This document shows, one piece after another, positions 10,595-20,919 of a stretch of 64,000 nucleotides of DNA (position 1 is the stretch's first letter; each line of letters opens with the position of its first letter). A model generated the notes under the pieces. That model ran no database searches. It was not told the origin of the DNA and saw only the letters and a list, made by a program, of their open reading frames with translations. Origin of the DNA: Cercophora sp. LCS_1 (lineage: Eukaryota; Ascomycota; Sordariomycetes; Sordariales; Lasiosphaeriaceae); contig JAPZLL010000010.1 in NCBI GenBank assembly GCA_036250225.1, positions 1-64,000 of the forward strand, given 5' to 3'. Position numbers and translations under genes: made by a program.

Positions 10595-12859
10595 TTAAAC
10601 GCGGAGAGACATTACAAGCAGCGAGTTCTCTGGGAGACTGGGGTCGCTTATATCAGGAACACGAAAGTTGGCTTGTCGTTTTAGCTTCGTTGTGACATAG
10701 TCTGTTGGTTCATGTTAGCAGCTTCGTTTCACAAACAAAATAGCTGCAAGCTTACCGCCCTGCCCGATAAAGACGTAGAAGGATCGAGACAACAGCCAAT
10801 GCAGGATTACACTGCTTGTGATGAGTGGGATGCTGTAGAAGTATGGAAGTTGCAGAAAGTGAGTTGAAACTTGCTTCCCGCTGTTGTTGATGTCAGGATC
10901 GCTTTCCAGTCGGTGGGAAAGAAATATGGTGTTGTACATACCGTGGAGTTGTCACGCGTAGTGGGAGGAACTTGTTGGAAAACCCCTCCCACTCTTCAAC
11001 CATGCATATTTGCGTCAAGAGTTGGTTGTAGATGAGGTACCACAATGTCAAAAAAAGTTGAGGTGAGTTGAACGCCAATATCATTTCGACGCTTGAGGCA
11101 GCGCCGTTACCTCCATAGTCTGAGTCGTGGTTCTCTGAGTTGAAGAGGTTGACGAGGGCATCAAAACTCCTGAATCTGTCACTCAAGTCAGTCTGAGCGG
11201 CGAAGTCCTTACAGATCATTGGTGCCTCCCCAGATAAGAAACCCGGCAAAGGCAATACCGAGAACAAGAGGGATGGAAAACATGGTCCATCCGTGCCAAG
11301 GAATGGACTTGTGGGCTCGTTTCACCGTATTCCGCCACTGGACTGCGCCCCTGCTGTCGACCCGGTGGTACACCGTCCCACCCTTGACCGTGTTTGCAAC
11401 TGGCTCGGCGTCTTGGACGGGTCCTGTTTGCGGAGTAACAATAAAGGACGCAATCGCGTCTTCTAGCGTTGCAATGGGCGTTTCGTGGCGTATGGCAAAG
11501 AGCAAACCCGCGCATGCGATCGCCTTGACACAGACGCAAACCATGACTGCAAAGAGCAGTAGATTCGACAGGCCTACACTGCACCCCTGGGCCGGGACAG
11601 TTTCAGCGAGACAATATTCAACCCGCAAGACACCTGCACCCGGTCGAATCCCCAGCACACTCCCGTTCGTCCCTGATGCCCACGGCCATGGTGAGGGTGA
11701 GTCGCCGCGAAAGTCAACGCCATCGGGAAAGAACTGGATGGCCCATTCAGACTCGAAATCCTTGATCCTGCCGTTGGAGCTGAGAATATCCGCGCAGCTG
11801 TTCTGGCAAACGGTTCGCATCGAAGCTGCCGGTTCGGCCATCATGGTGCACCACGCCGCGTACCAAAGCGAGTTGTCCTGATCCCCGGGCACAAGCGTGT
11901 CCCACATCTTCGACGTCCGCTCATCGAAATCCCAGACGTCGTTTCGCGCCCAGCCGGCGCTTTGGCGGTCAACCGCGAGCATCAAATTCCTGTATTCCCT
12001 CACGCCGCGGCATTCGGTAGCATATGCCTTTGCGCACGTCTTTCTGTCCAGCTTGACCCAGCCGGCAGCACGGGTGGCGTCGTGGGTGATGTTGGCCCAG
12101 CCCAGCTCATCAGGAGCGTACCCAGGAAACGAGACCGAAGAACAGTTCGGACATCCCCCGGTCATGCCCGTATTACTTCCATATCCAGACCCGTATCTTC
12201 GATTATTCAAATACGCGCTCGTGTCTGCAAAGACCGGCGACATGCCAGCAGGCGATAGGCTGGCACCAGGAACGAAGAACTGGCCTCCATTTGCAAAGCC
12301 GTCGGTGGCAATGGTGAGATGGTACCCTGCATCTCTCCAGTCCGTTGCAAAGATAGCCGAGTTGAAAAGCAAGTGGATCGGCACCGATGACAGCGCCAGA
12401 ACCAACCACACGCAGGCCTTCCATCGCGCCACGCCAAAGGCGTTTCGTAGAGATGCAACACCGATATGGAGAAATGCTCCCTTGCTGTGCGCAGCATCGA
12501 GTTCCTGTCGTGACGGTGCATTCAACACCTGCATGAAAAAGTTGGACGACGCAATGATGCCTGTCGAAAATGCGTTGAGAAGCAGATGGAGTCCCGTATC
12601 CATGCGATCCGCGGCGCTGCAATCACCCGTGAAGAAGATGAGCGGTCGTCGTAGACCGCCTGTGTGCGTGACAGCGGCGATGAGGAAACCGACAAAGAGA
12701 ATCGAGACGACGGCCAGCGCCGTGGCGTTGAAGAGCGCTACTCGCCGCCATCCTGAGAAGTGCTAGATCGGCGGAGACAGAGATTGTCGTCGGCGGAATG
12801 GTCGCCGCATTGTTGTCAATCGATACCTTGACCGTAATGGGTTCAAGAAACGAAGCCAT
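10595..12859 (-). CDS. DUF6536 polytopic membrane protein (left copy)
   Basis: Exons inferred by comparison with the paralogue at 17912: 12859-12827, 12762-11213, 11175-10942, 10880-10756 and 10701-10595, giving about 682 aa. The start MASFLEP aligns with MASWSPQ of the paralogue. Shared landmarks are GWRRVALFN, a first membrane span, LHLLLNAFSTGIIASSNFFM with QVLNAPSR (the DUF6536 hallmark), LSSVPIHLLFNS, an extracellular cysteine-containing loop (CPNC, CQNSC), a span after VEYCLAE, and the YLIYNQL...PLRVTTP and LPYFYSIPL...LHWLL regions. The last intron (before GDY) is at the same place as in the paralogue. The final membrane span region of the paralogue is not matched and the frame stops, so this copy looks C-terminally shortened. 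Function unknown. Confidence 0.8.
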
Positions 12860-13163
12860 CGCGATGCAAGATTGAGGTCGCGCAGCCAACAGACGAGTTT
12901 GCCGACCGCTCGTCGTGTTCGCAGTAAGCACCCCGCCAATGCTGCGCCCCCTATTTTGGTGGAGTTTCAGATCAAGAGCAGGGGTCGACAGGCAGGCCGA
13001 GAATGGCGATGCGAGGCGCACAGTCCGAGACAGCCAGCCATAGACGGGTTGCCAAGATACATTTGAAGGAGCCAATCCCAGCTTTCCGGTAGCCATGGCA
13101 CTGCAAGTATCATCGATGTGGGAATATTTGTCTCAGGTGCGGAAGTAGCCAGCTAAACACAGT

Positions 13164-13623
13164 TTACATTTGAGTCTCAAAGCCAGGCGAGCACTCCTTG
13201 TGCTGAACATACGGTACTCCCCGCTTGGCATTGTCCTCAGTATCAGCATCATAACCGGGATCACGCTGGTCCACGTGGATGGTGTGAGCGGATTCGGTAT
13301 GGAACCCGCGACTTATCATGTGAGGCTCTCCCATACGGTCGTTCTGCATGCCCGTGCGGTCTTCCTGGATGTTCGCGCGGTCGTCCCCGATGGGATAGGT
13401 GTTCTTGGAGTTGCCGATCGAGTGGCGGTCATCCTGCATGCCGACGCGTTGGTCCTGAATGGGGTGGCTGATCTTAGAGTCGCTGATCGAGTGACGGTCG
13501 CCTAGAAGTTCTCAGTCTAGTTGAGAATAAAGAGATGGGTGGATTACCAGTCATGCCCGGGATGGCAATAGCCATTGCCGAGGCGGCCGAAGTGAGGCTG
13601 ATGGTGAAGTGCGTGAAACGCAT
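13164..13623 (-). CDS. Small secreted protein with internal repeats
   Basis: Exon 1 (13623-13548) and exon 2 (13501-13164), with a 46-nt intron gtaatc...ttctag, code for 137 aa. MRFTHFTISLTSAASAMAIA is a typical secretion signal; cleavage probably follows AIAIP or nearby. The mature part is hydrophilic and repetitive: DRHSISDSKISHPIQDQR is followed by DRHSIGNSKNTYPIGDDR, then shorter D-R-x-x-M/I repeats (QEDRTGMQNDRMG). There are almost no cysteines. It sits between a DUF6536 gene and a GTPase gene, with no counterpart in the mirror-image arm. A TATA box lies about 110 bp upstream. It could be an effector-like or cell-surface protein; no known family recognised. Confidence 0.75.
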
Positions 13624-13729
13624 TTTAGATGTTGTTGATACTTTTAAGTGTTGAGTTTTCTGTTGATGTTCGGTCATCGAAGTTGGACTTGATGATGGTT
13701 GTGTCAGTTCGTGGAGCGGACCTCGTGGT

Positions 13730-13737
13730 CTTTTATA
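13730..13737 (-). promoter_or_regulatory. TATA box for the small secreted repeat protein
   Basis: On the minus strand the sequence is TATAAAAG, about 110 bp upstream of the ATG at 13623. The site fits a strongly regulated secreted-protein gene. Not tested. Confidence 0.5.
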
Positions 13738-14377
13738 CCTGATGGCGTGGTTCTCTCTTGACTACTTGCTGTAAGTCGTGCAGCCGACCATTTTACGTAC
13801 TCAGAGTTTGAACTCCTTGCTAAAGTTCACCACCTGTTTCCATTGGGGCCGCGTAACGGCGTGCTTGAGTGACGACTGTTCGTCCAACACTTCGTGGTTT
13901 GACCAGGCCTTAAGGCGCAGATGCTCACGGGAATATGGAAAGCATTTTGGTGAACATGGTCTTGTAATTGCCTATTTGCCTTTGTCATTCCATGTCATCA
14001 CCTATCCCCAGACCGCAGACAGCCCGAACACGGTGGTGCATCAATGAGTTCGCATAAGGCACCACGGCCACAGAGACTCAGAATGATTGCACATGGTAAT
14101 CTGTCACTTCACTGCTACTTGATCTAACAATCGGGTGTCACTAGAAAGGTTCCTCATCAGCTCATGTTTGCTGACTCTTCCTCGTTCGCTGTCCCCACAG
14201 AACTGACGTGGTGGTAGTTGGATGATCCATGATGGGATCCGGTTTGGCCATTGTACAAAAAACTACGTCTATCATCAGTCGCTCGTACTCTCATAGCAAG
14301 TCTGAGGTGAAAAAATAGCCATGTGTTACGCCGGCGAAGAGAGTCCACCACTAGTACGAAATTCTCTTGGCTGGTAG
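13738..14377. other. Intergenic, no gene seen
   Basis: About 640 bp with only short shadow frames. It holds the upstream region of the secreted repeat protein gene and the 3' flank of the minus-strand GTPase gene. Confidence 0.5.
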
Positions 14378-15243
14378 CTAATCGCTCCAAAAGTCAATAA
14401 CAGAAGACCACCACGACTTATTCCCAATCTGAGACGGCGTGATACTGTCCCGTCTCGCCACGAGCTCCTGCCGTTTCCGAGCGTCCAGAAGCCCGTATGA
14501 CAGATACTCGCCCACCTTGGTCCGCTCCAGCGGGCGATCCAAAAGCTCAACCTGAATTTCGAGACTTCGATTTGGCTTATCCAGTAGGGGCTTAACAATC
14601 TCCCAAGCCGAGTCCCGCGTGTTGAAAAGATGTGGTTGCATCGCACTCCTCCCACCAAACAACTCCGCCCAGTACTCTTCGAGCTCTTCTTGCCGTGCTT
14701 GAGCAGAGTTGGAGGCTTCCTTTGAGAAGGACACCACGTCCCACATGGTGGTTGCCAAGAAGACTCTGTCGTAGTTGTCACTCCCGCAAATCTTTTGGAG
14801 AACGGTGACGTTCTTGATAGCTGAATTGGTAAGTCGCATATCGGTGATCCTATGGAGGAAGAGGACGCCGAGGAGATGCCGTCCTTCCTGCCGCAGTCGG
14901 TCCAGTTCGTCTGCTATAGTCCTGAGAACATCGAGATCTGAACGTGTTGTGTCGTCAAACCCTGGTGTGTCGACCAAGACGATGTCGTCGTAGATGGACG
15001 CTCCTCGTAAATGAGCAGGAATGCGGACCCGGTAACGACTTGTTCCAACGGTGCCTGGCGACGACAAGCCACCCGATTAGTCTTCTACAACAGAAATCCA
15101 ACAGCGAGATATTCCGACTTACTGGATCTGAGGGAATGTCCAGCCCCAGGTTTGTCTTCTGGGCTGGCCAAATGCGAGATGAATGTTGTTTTCCCCGACC
15201 CGGTCATTCCCATGACTACTATATACCCGGTTTTCTTGCCCAT
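14378..15243 (-). CDS. Fungal AIG1/septin-like P-loop GTPase (left copy)
   Basis: Exons 15243-15123 and 15054-14378 (68-nt intron gtaagt...gccag) code for 265 aa. The start chosen is MGKKTGYIVV, just ahead of P-loop GMTGSGKT (residues 12-19); an in-frame ATG at 15276 is an alternative. After the intron come the G3 motif DTPGFDD, a GVLFLHRI segment, and TTMWD near the G4 position. The intron sits directly after SLRS, the same place as in the plus-strand paralogue at 16034. The C-terminus lacks the long coiled coil of that paralogue and ends SVIDFWSD. This GTPase type is common in filamentous fungi, often near NLR or HET genes; the cellular role is unknown. The two copies are divergent, 790 bp apart. 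Confidence 0.82.
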
Positions 15244-16033
15244 AATCAGTGAAGTGACCGAACTAATGAGAGACATGGTTGCGTGTAGGACGGTGACAGC
15301 TTTTGCCATCAACAACCGCAGAGTCGCTGTTATTGTCGCAGCTCGCGCAAAAAAGACGAAACTCCCACAAATTGGCAGTTTTTCTCTCACCGATTCTGTG
15401 AAACCGACCTTTGGAGACCAAGCTTGACATTTTCCTTGCATTCTGTCTCAGGGGTCAACATCCTCCAATAAGCTTGCAGCAACGCCAGCAACCCGCGGGA
15501 TGTGTCATGATGCCCGAAGCTGGTTGGGTTGACACGTGAGGGGCCTAACGCCGACGCGTCAGCGAATCGACACCCAAATGTCGCTTGTGTGTCACTGACA
15601 GCGTGGCACTCCTCATCCTCTGGTTCGCGTGAGGATTGCGCAAGTCTCCGCTCTGTGCGGAAACACATCTGGCTGGTGGGCGATCGCTGATGCCGTTGTT
15701 TGCTGGACCCAACCGCGAGCCGACAGTTTGCAGCACCGCATGTCGCTGTGTCGTTGGGTGGATATCCGCCTCAGAATGCGAAATCCAGGGCTTGCATGGA
15801 AGATGCCGACGCTCTGCGATGCCCAACATGGCATTCCAACGATGGCCAAACAGCCATATGTGACAAAGCCCGAGGACGATAAAACAGGATTTCCTTCTCG
15901 TTTTCGTCAACGATATGAATCACCAAGTTTGACAAGTGCTCAAAGTCACCGTTCCTAACAGCACAAACAACATTTCCGTGCATCCTACCGCCCGAAGTGA
16001 TCGTCATCTCTCAGCAACCCAGACGACTTCAAG
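15244..16033. promoter_or_regulatory. Shared upstream region of two divergent GTPase genes
   Basis: These 790 bp form the centre of the mirror-image gene block. They carry several overlapping open frames on both strands, none with recognisable content. It must contain both promoters; I see no convincing TATA box. Confidence 0.4.
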
Positions 16034-17414
16034 ATGGGACAGAGCCACTCCAAGACCCCCTCAGTGGTCGAAACGTCGAGCCAAACAGGGATCCCGACGC
16101 AGACCGACATTGAGTCCAAAGCCGTGTCGGTCAAGAAGGATACTGCTAGTGTGGCCGACAGCGGTGTTGGTTTGAACGAAAGCCCCTCCGAGACCAATGA
16201 GCGCCCACAGGCTGCTACCGGTTCGCCGGCGGCATCCGTCCATGAAGAAGAGCCGACGCCAACCATGCCAAACATTGGGTATGTCCACTTGCACCATCCC
16301 ATCCCTAGGTGACCTGCCTTGTGTGATATCGATACCTAACACACAACAGCCCAGAAGACGACATCATCGCGGTAATGGGCCTCACCGGTGTCGGAAAAAG
16401 CACCTTCATCTCCCACTTCTCCGACACCGCCGTCGTCGGCAAGAGTCTCCGATCATGTAAGCCTTCTTCCCTCACACACACCAACGGCCTCTCGCTAATC
16501 CCTCAGGCACATCAACAATCAGCATCCACCCCGCCACTATCGACAACCGCACCGTCTACCTCGTTGACACGCCCGGCTTCGACGACAAGGACCGCACCGA
16601 TGTCGACATCCTTCGCGAAATCGCCAGCTGGCTCGAAACAGCCTACAACGCCGACATCAAACTCGCCGGCGTCATCTACCTGCATCGCATCCTCGACAAC
16701 CGCGTGAGCGGCACCGCCGCCCAAAACATTGAGCTCTTCAAGGAAATCTGCGGCAAAAAGGGCCTCGCGTCCGTCATCCTGGCCACAACAATGTGGGACA
16801 TCGCGCCGCCTTCTGTCGGCGAGACGCGCGAGAAGGAACTCGTGACCGAGCACAGCTTCTGGGGCAAACTGATTGAGCACGGCTGCGGCGTCATGCGACA
16901 GAATAACAAGCGGGCGTCTGCGGAGAACATCATTCGTGCCGTGCTCAGCCAGGAGCCTGTCACACTGTTAGTGCAGGAGGAAATTGCAGAGGGCGCGGCG
17001 CTGCATGAGACTACGGCTGGTGGGGTGCTCACTGCGCAGCTGGATGAGCAGAAGGTGAGGTATGAGGAGGAGATGGAGCGGTTGAAGGCGCGGCATGAGG
17101 AATTGCAGGCTCAGATGAGGGAGATGGAGGAGGAAAGGAGGGCCAAGGAGGAGAGGGCAGAGCAGGAGAGGGAGTTGGAACGGGAGGAGGCTAGGGCGGA
17201 GAGGGCGAGGGCACGGCAGGAGTGGGAGGATGAGAAGAAGGAGAATGCGAGGCGGGAGTCGGCTTGGGAGACGCTGTATAATGATTTGAGGGAGCAGTTG
17301 CGGGATTTGAAGGACGAGCTGAGCTCGACGAGACAGAAGCAGGAGAAGAACGAGAAGGAGCAGGAGGAGTGGAGGAAGCAGAAGAGGTGGTGGAAAGATT
17401 GTTCTGTTATGTAG
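16034..17414 (+). CDS. P-loop GTPase with coiled coil, myristoylation-like start and CaaX-like end
   Basis: Exons 16034-16278, 16350-16456 and 16507-17414 code for 419 aa. The N-terminus MGQSHSKT fits an N-myristoylation signal (Gly2, Ser6). A Ser/Thr/Pro-rich region of about 80 residues precedes P-loop GLTGVGKS (92-99), G3 DTPGFDD (138-144), GVIYLHRI, and TTMWD. Residues about 296-410 form a long, highly charged coiled coil (E/K/R rich). The last four residues are CSVM, which fits a CaaX prenylation signal with Met favouring farnesylation. GTPase identity is clear by motif; double lipidation is inferred from the two termini. The C-terminal coiled coil is absent from the divergent paralogue. 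The protein probably acts at a membrane. Confidence 0.87.
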
Positions 17415-17911
17415 TTAGATGCTTTCCCACCCTTTTTTTCTATATTCATTTTCAATACCTGTCTTTATAGTTAGATAGAGTTGAGTACATATCTGGGGTG
17501 CTTACAATGGCGATGGCTTCTCTTTATCTTGTTTGTATTAGTTTCATCGGAATGCAATATGTTATTGGAACCGAATTTGGGGGCAAAAAAAGAAAGAAAA
17601 AAACCTGGAACCAGTCCTGTTGAAAGTCCGAGGTCGATGCGATGGTGTTAAAGCGTCAAACCTTTCCGTATCAAGGTACGCGTTTCAAATGGGTGGCAAA
17701 GGGGTGCGCTTGTTAGTGCTTCTGCGGGCGGACCGCCAGGATCTTTAACACGCAAGAACGGATCCTCGCGATCCTTCGTCTCACAAGCACCACCCCTGGT
17801 CGATCCACAACTCTCCATCGGGGCGCCTAGGATGCTGCGTAAAACCATCGACGATGCTGTCGCCAAATATTCAAAGTCATTCGGTGACACACAGATGATA
17901 TCATCAACAAG
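17415..17911. other. Intergenic, no gene seen
   Basis: 3' flank of the GTPase gene and promoter of the DUF6536 gene, same strand. Short A-rich run near 17585-17602. No RNA gene recognised. Confidence 0.5.
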
Positions 17912-20619
17912 ATGGCGTCGTGGAGCCCGCAAAGGGCGCTCTCCCACCGCCAAGGATGGCGGAAAACGGCCCTCGTCAACACAGTCCTGGTGACCATTCT
18001 CACCTCAACCCTCGCCATTCTCGTCGCAGTCATCGCCGCAAACTCAGGGTCCCTCACCAAAAACCTGTTCTTCTACCAAGGATCATGCCAAACTTCAACC
18101 CAAATCAACGTGGCCCTCCACCTGGCCATCAACACCATCGCCATGGGCATCGTCGCCTCATCCAACTTCTTCATGCAAGTCCTCAACGCCCCGAGTCGAG
18201 CCGAAGTCGACGCCGCCCATCGCAACCGCAAAATGGTCGATATAGGGGTTCAATCCGCCAAAAACATGTGGCACGTCTCCCGCTTCAAGCTGGTCTCGGC
18301 CCTCATCTTTGGCCTCTCATCTCTCCCAATCCACCTCCTATTCAACAGCGTCGTCTTCCAATCCGACTTTCTCGGCGGCAATTGGCAAACGACCTTTGCA
18401 GCGGAGCCCTTTGTCGACAACAACACCACGTACTCCCTACCAGGAGCATACCTCGCCCCATCGGGGTTCTGGCCACAGTACCCGCCCGAGTACCGCGACT
18501 CTTCCTTCAGACCGGGCTACTATGGTTTCGGCGAACGGATCAACATCACACAGTACACCAACGCCTCGTCACCCATCGTCTCCGGCATCGCCCGCGCTGC
18601 CGGGTCCGCATCAAACTGGAAACGCCTCGACCCGCTAACCTGTCGAAGGCAATATATCGCGTGCGAACCCCGACGCACATACGGCGACGTCGTCATGGTC
18701 ATCAGCGCCGGTAATAACACCTTGCACAAAAACGGCTGGACGCTGGAAGACGTCGTCGACACATCCGTCTTCAACATAACCTCAGCCCCGTTTTGGGGTG
18801 ATCTCGGCCTTTTACCTCCCGCAAACCAGCCCAACACCCTCTGGTACTCTGCATTGTGCAGCACGACGCAAGACCCAATGAGAACGACAGGCATCTGCCG
18901 AACTAGCTGCGGCACGTCGATCGGGGGTGAAGAGGATTTCAACAACCAATGTCCCGTCCCGCCGCGGGGTTCGGAGCCACTCGATGCGTCTCTCTGCCAG
19001 AACTCGTTTGTGCGCAACACGTCTGTCTTTTCGAATGATAAAAATTGGACGATTGTGAATGAGTATCCCCGGTTTTACGGCGCGAACGACTCGTTGGCGC
19101 TGGCGTTGAATAACACGCCGTTTCAAAGGGATGCTACGCTCAAGTTGCAGCACAGGGATGGGTTTCGGGTGGATGAGTTTGGCCAGTGGGAGGTGGAGTA
19201 TTGTCTTGCTGAGAGTGTGTCTGATCGGTGCAAGGTTGGTGCGTCGGGCATCTTGTTGCTGGTTGTGACGATTTGTGCGGCGCTCAAAACGGTGCAATGT
19301 CTTGTGGTGTTGTGGAGGCTTGGGGAGGATCCGTTGGTCACGCCGGGGGATGCGATTGAGTCGTTTTTGGTGAGGCCGGATCAGGCGACAAAGGATGTTT
19401 GTACGCTAAGCAGTCACCGGTTTAGTGCGTATTGGCGAGCACAGGAGGGGGTTACTGAGTCGGAGGGAAGTTGGCCTGTTCCTGGGCCGAGGAACTGGAG
19501 GCGTCCGAGTGACAAGTTGTTGGTCTCTGTGAGGCCCGGGACGTGGATGCGGGTATATGGCTTGTTTGGGGTGTCTCTGGCTGTGGCGGTGTGGTTCTTT
19601 GCTACGGCCGTCACGCAGCTTGGGGAGAAGTATCGAGTTGATGGGGAGAGATCGCCATTCAGGTATGGATACGTCTCCATTCTCCTGCGGTGCAAGCTGA
19701 CATGACATGTCTTGCACAGAATGACCGGCCTGGACCACAGCTACGAGAACGGCTTGTTGGACGCCACGTGGATGCCCAAAGACCAGCTGATTCCCTCGAT
19801 CCTGTTGTCCAACACACCCCAAGTTGTCTTGTCACTCAACTATTTTGTCTACAACGCACTCTGGACCCGGATGCACTCGGAGCTGGAGTGGAACGCCTTT
19901 GCGCTGTCGTACCGACCGCTTCGAGTGACTTCGCCTAAAGGCCAACAGACTTCGACTTATCGGCTACAGCTGCCGTACCTGTACAGTGTCCCACTTGTCG
20001 TTGGGAGTATCCTCCTGCATTGGCTAGTGGCCAACGCCATCTACCTGGTCATGATCGAGGGCGGTACGTTTCCACTCCCGAGCCCAACCATTTATTTCAG
20101 CACTGACTTCTCTTTTGGGCAGACTACCTGACTGAAAACGAGTCCGGGGTATACATCAACGTTGGTTATTCGACAGGGCCAATGCTCGCCGGCATCATCG
20201 TTTGCTCGGCAATGGCAGCGGTCCCACTGCTCTTTGGTATTTACCACAAGCTCAAGGGCAGCATGACCGTCATGGGGAACAACTCTTTGGTCATCTCTGC
20301 CAGCTGTCACCCAGCTTCATCAGCGCCAGACGACAAGCTGACAAAGCTTTTATCCCCGGGATATATATCTGAAAGCTCGGCTGAGAGTCTCGCGCTCATG
20401 GCTAACGCTGAAACTAGGACGGGGATTGGCTACAAGGAAGATGCTGGGTTGCATGGAAGAATTGCCCTCTCGCAAGGCAGGCTGAAATGGGGCGAGGTGG
20501 GAAGTGGTGAGACTCTTGCTGAAGAGGGGTTGGCAAGGACGGTCAAAATCGGACATCTGGGATTCGCAGGGGAGGATGAGCATGTTTCAACACCGGAACA
20601 AGGGAAAATGTATCAATAG
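17912..20619 (+). CDS. DUF6536 polytopic membrane protein (right copy)
   Basis: Exons 17912-19662, 19720-20063 and 20123-20619 code for 863 aa. Start MASWSPQRAL is followed by GWRKTALVN and a membrane span, the DUF6536 hallmark ALHLAINTIAMGIVASSNFF with QVLNAPSR, then LSSLPIHLLFNS. A long loop (about residues 130-430) is rich in N-x-S/T sites and cysteines, suggesting an extracytoplasmic, glycosylated domain. Further spans occur after VEYCLAES, near VYGLFGVSLAVAVWFFAT, NYFVYNAL, LPYLYSVPLVVGSILLHWL and GPMLAGIIVCSAMAAVPLLF, ending in a soluble tail. Gene order with the adjacent GTPase mirrors the left arm. Function of DUF6536 is unknown. Confidence 0.88.
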
Positions 20620-20919
20620 ATTTGGATGGAGTCGGAACGCACGATTTGAAGAGTACCAAAGCATCATACCTTACCCAATCTTGGACTGCTGCCTTGTGAT
20701 CTTCCGAGTTGTCGGAACTTTTGTGGGGTCAAGGCTACTAAGAGGATCCGATGAGCAGGTGACCAGTCCGAAGATTACGACTTGAAGTCCGATTCTCGGT
20801 GAATATTCCCCGTTGCGTCGCTTTGCCGCGTGAAGACAGAATCCTTCAGCCGTTTCTACAAGTAGTTGAAAGCAGAAGACTCCCAGAAAGTCTGAGTCCA
20901 CAGAGTTTCTTCATTCAAC

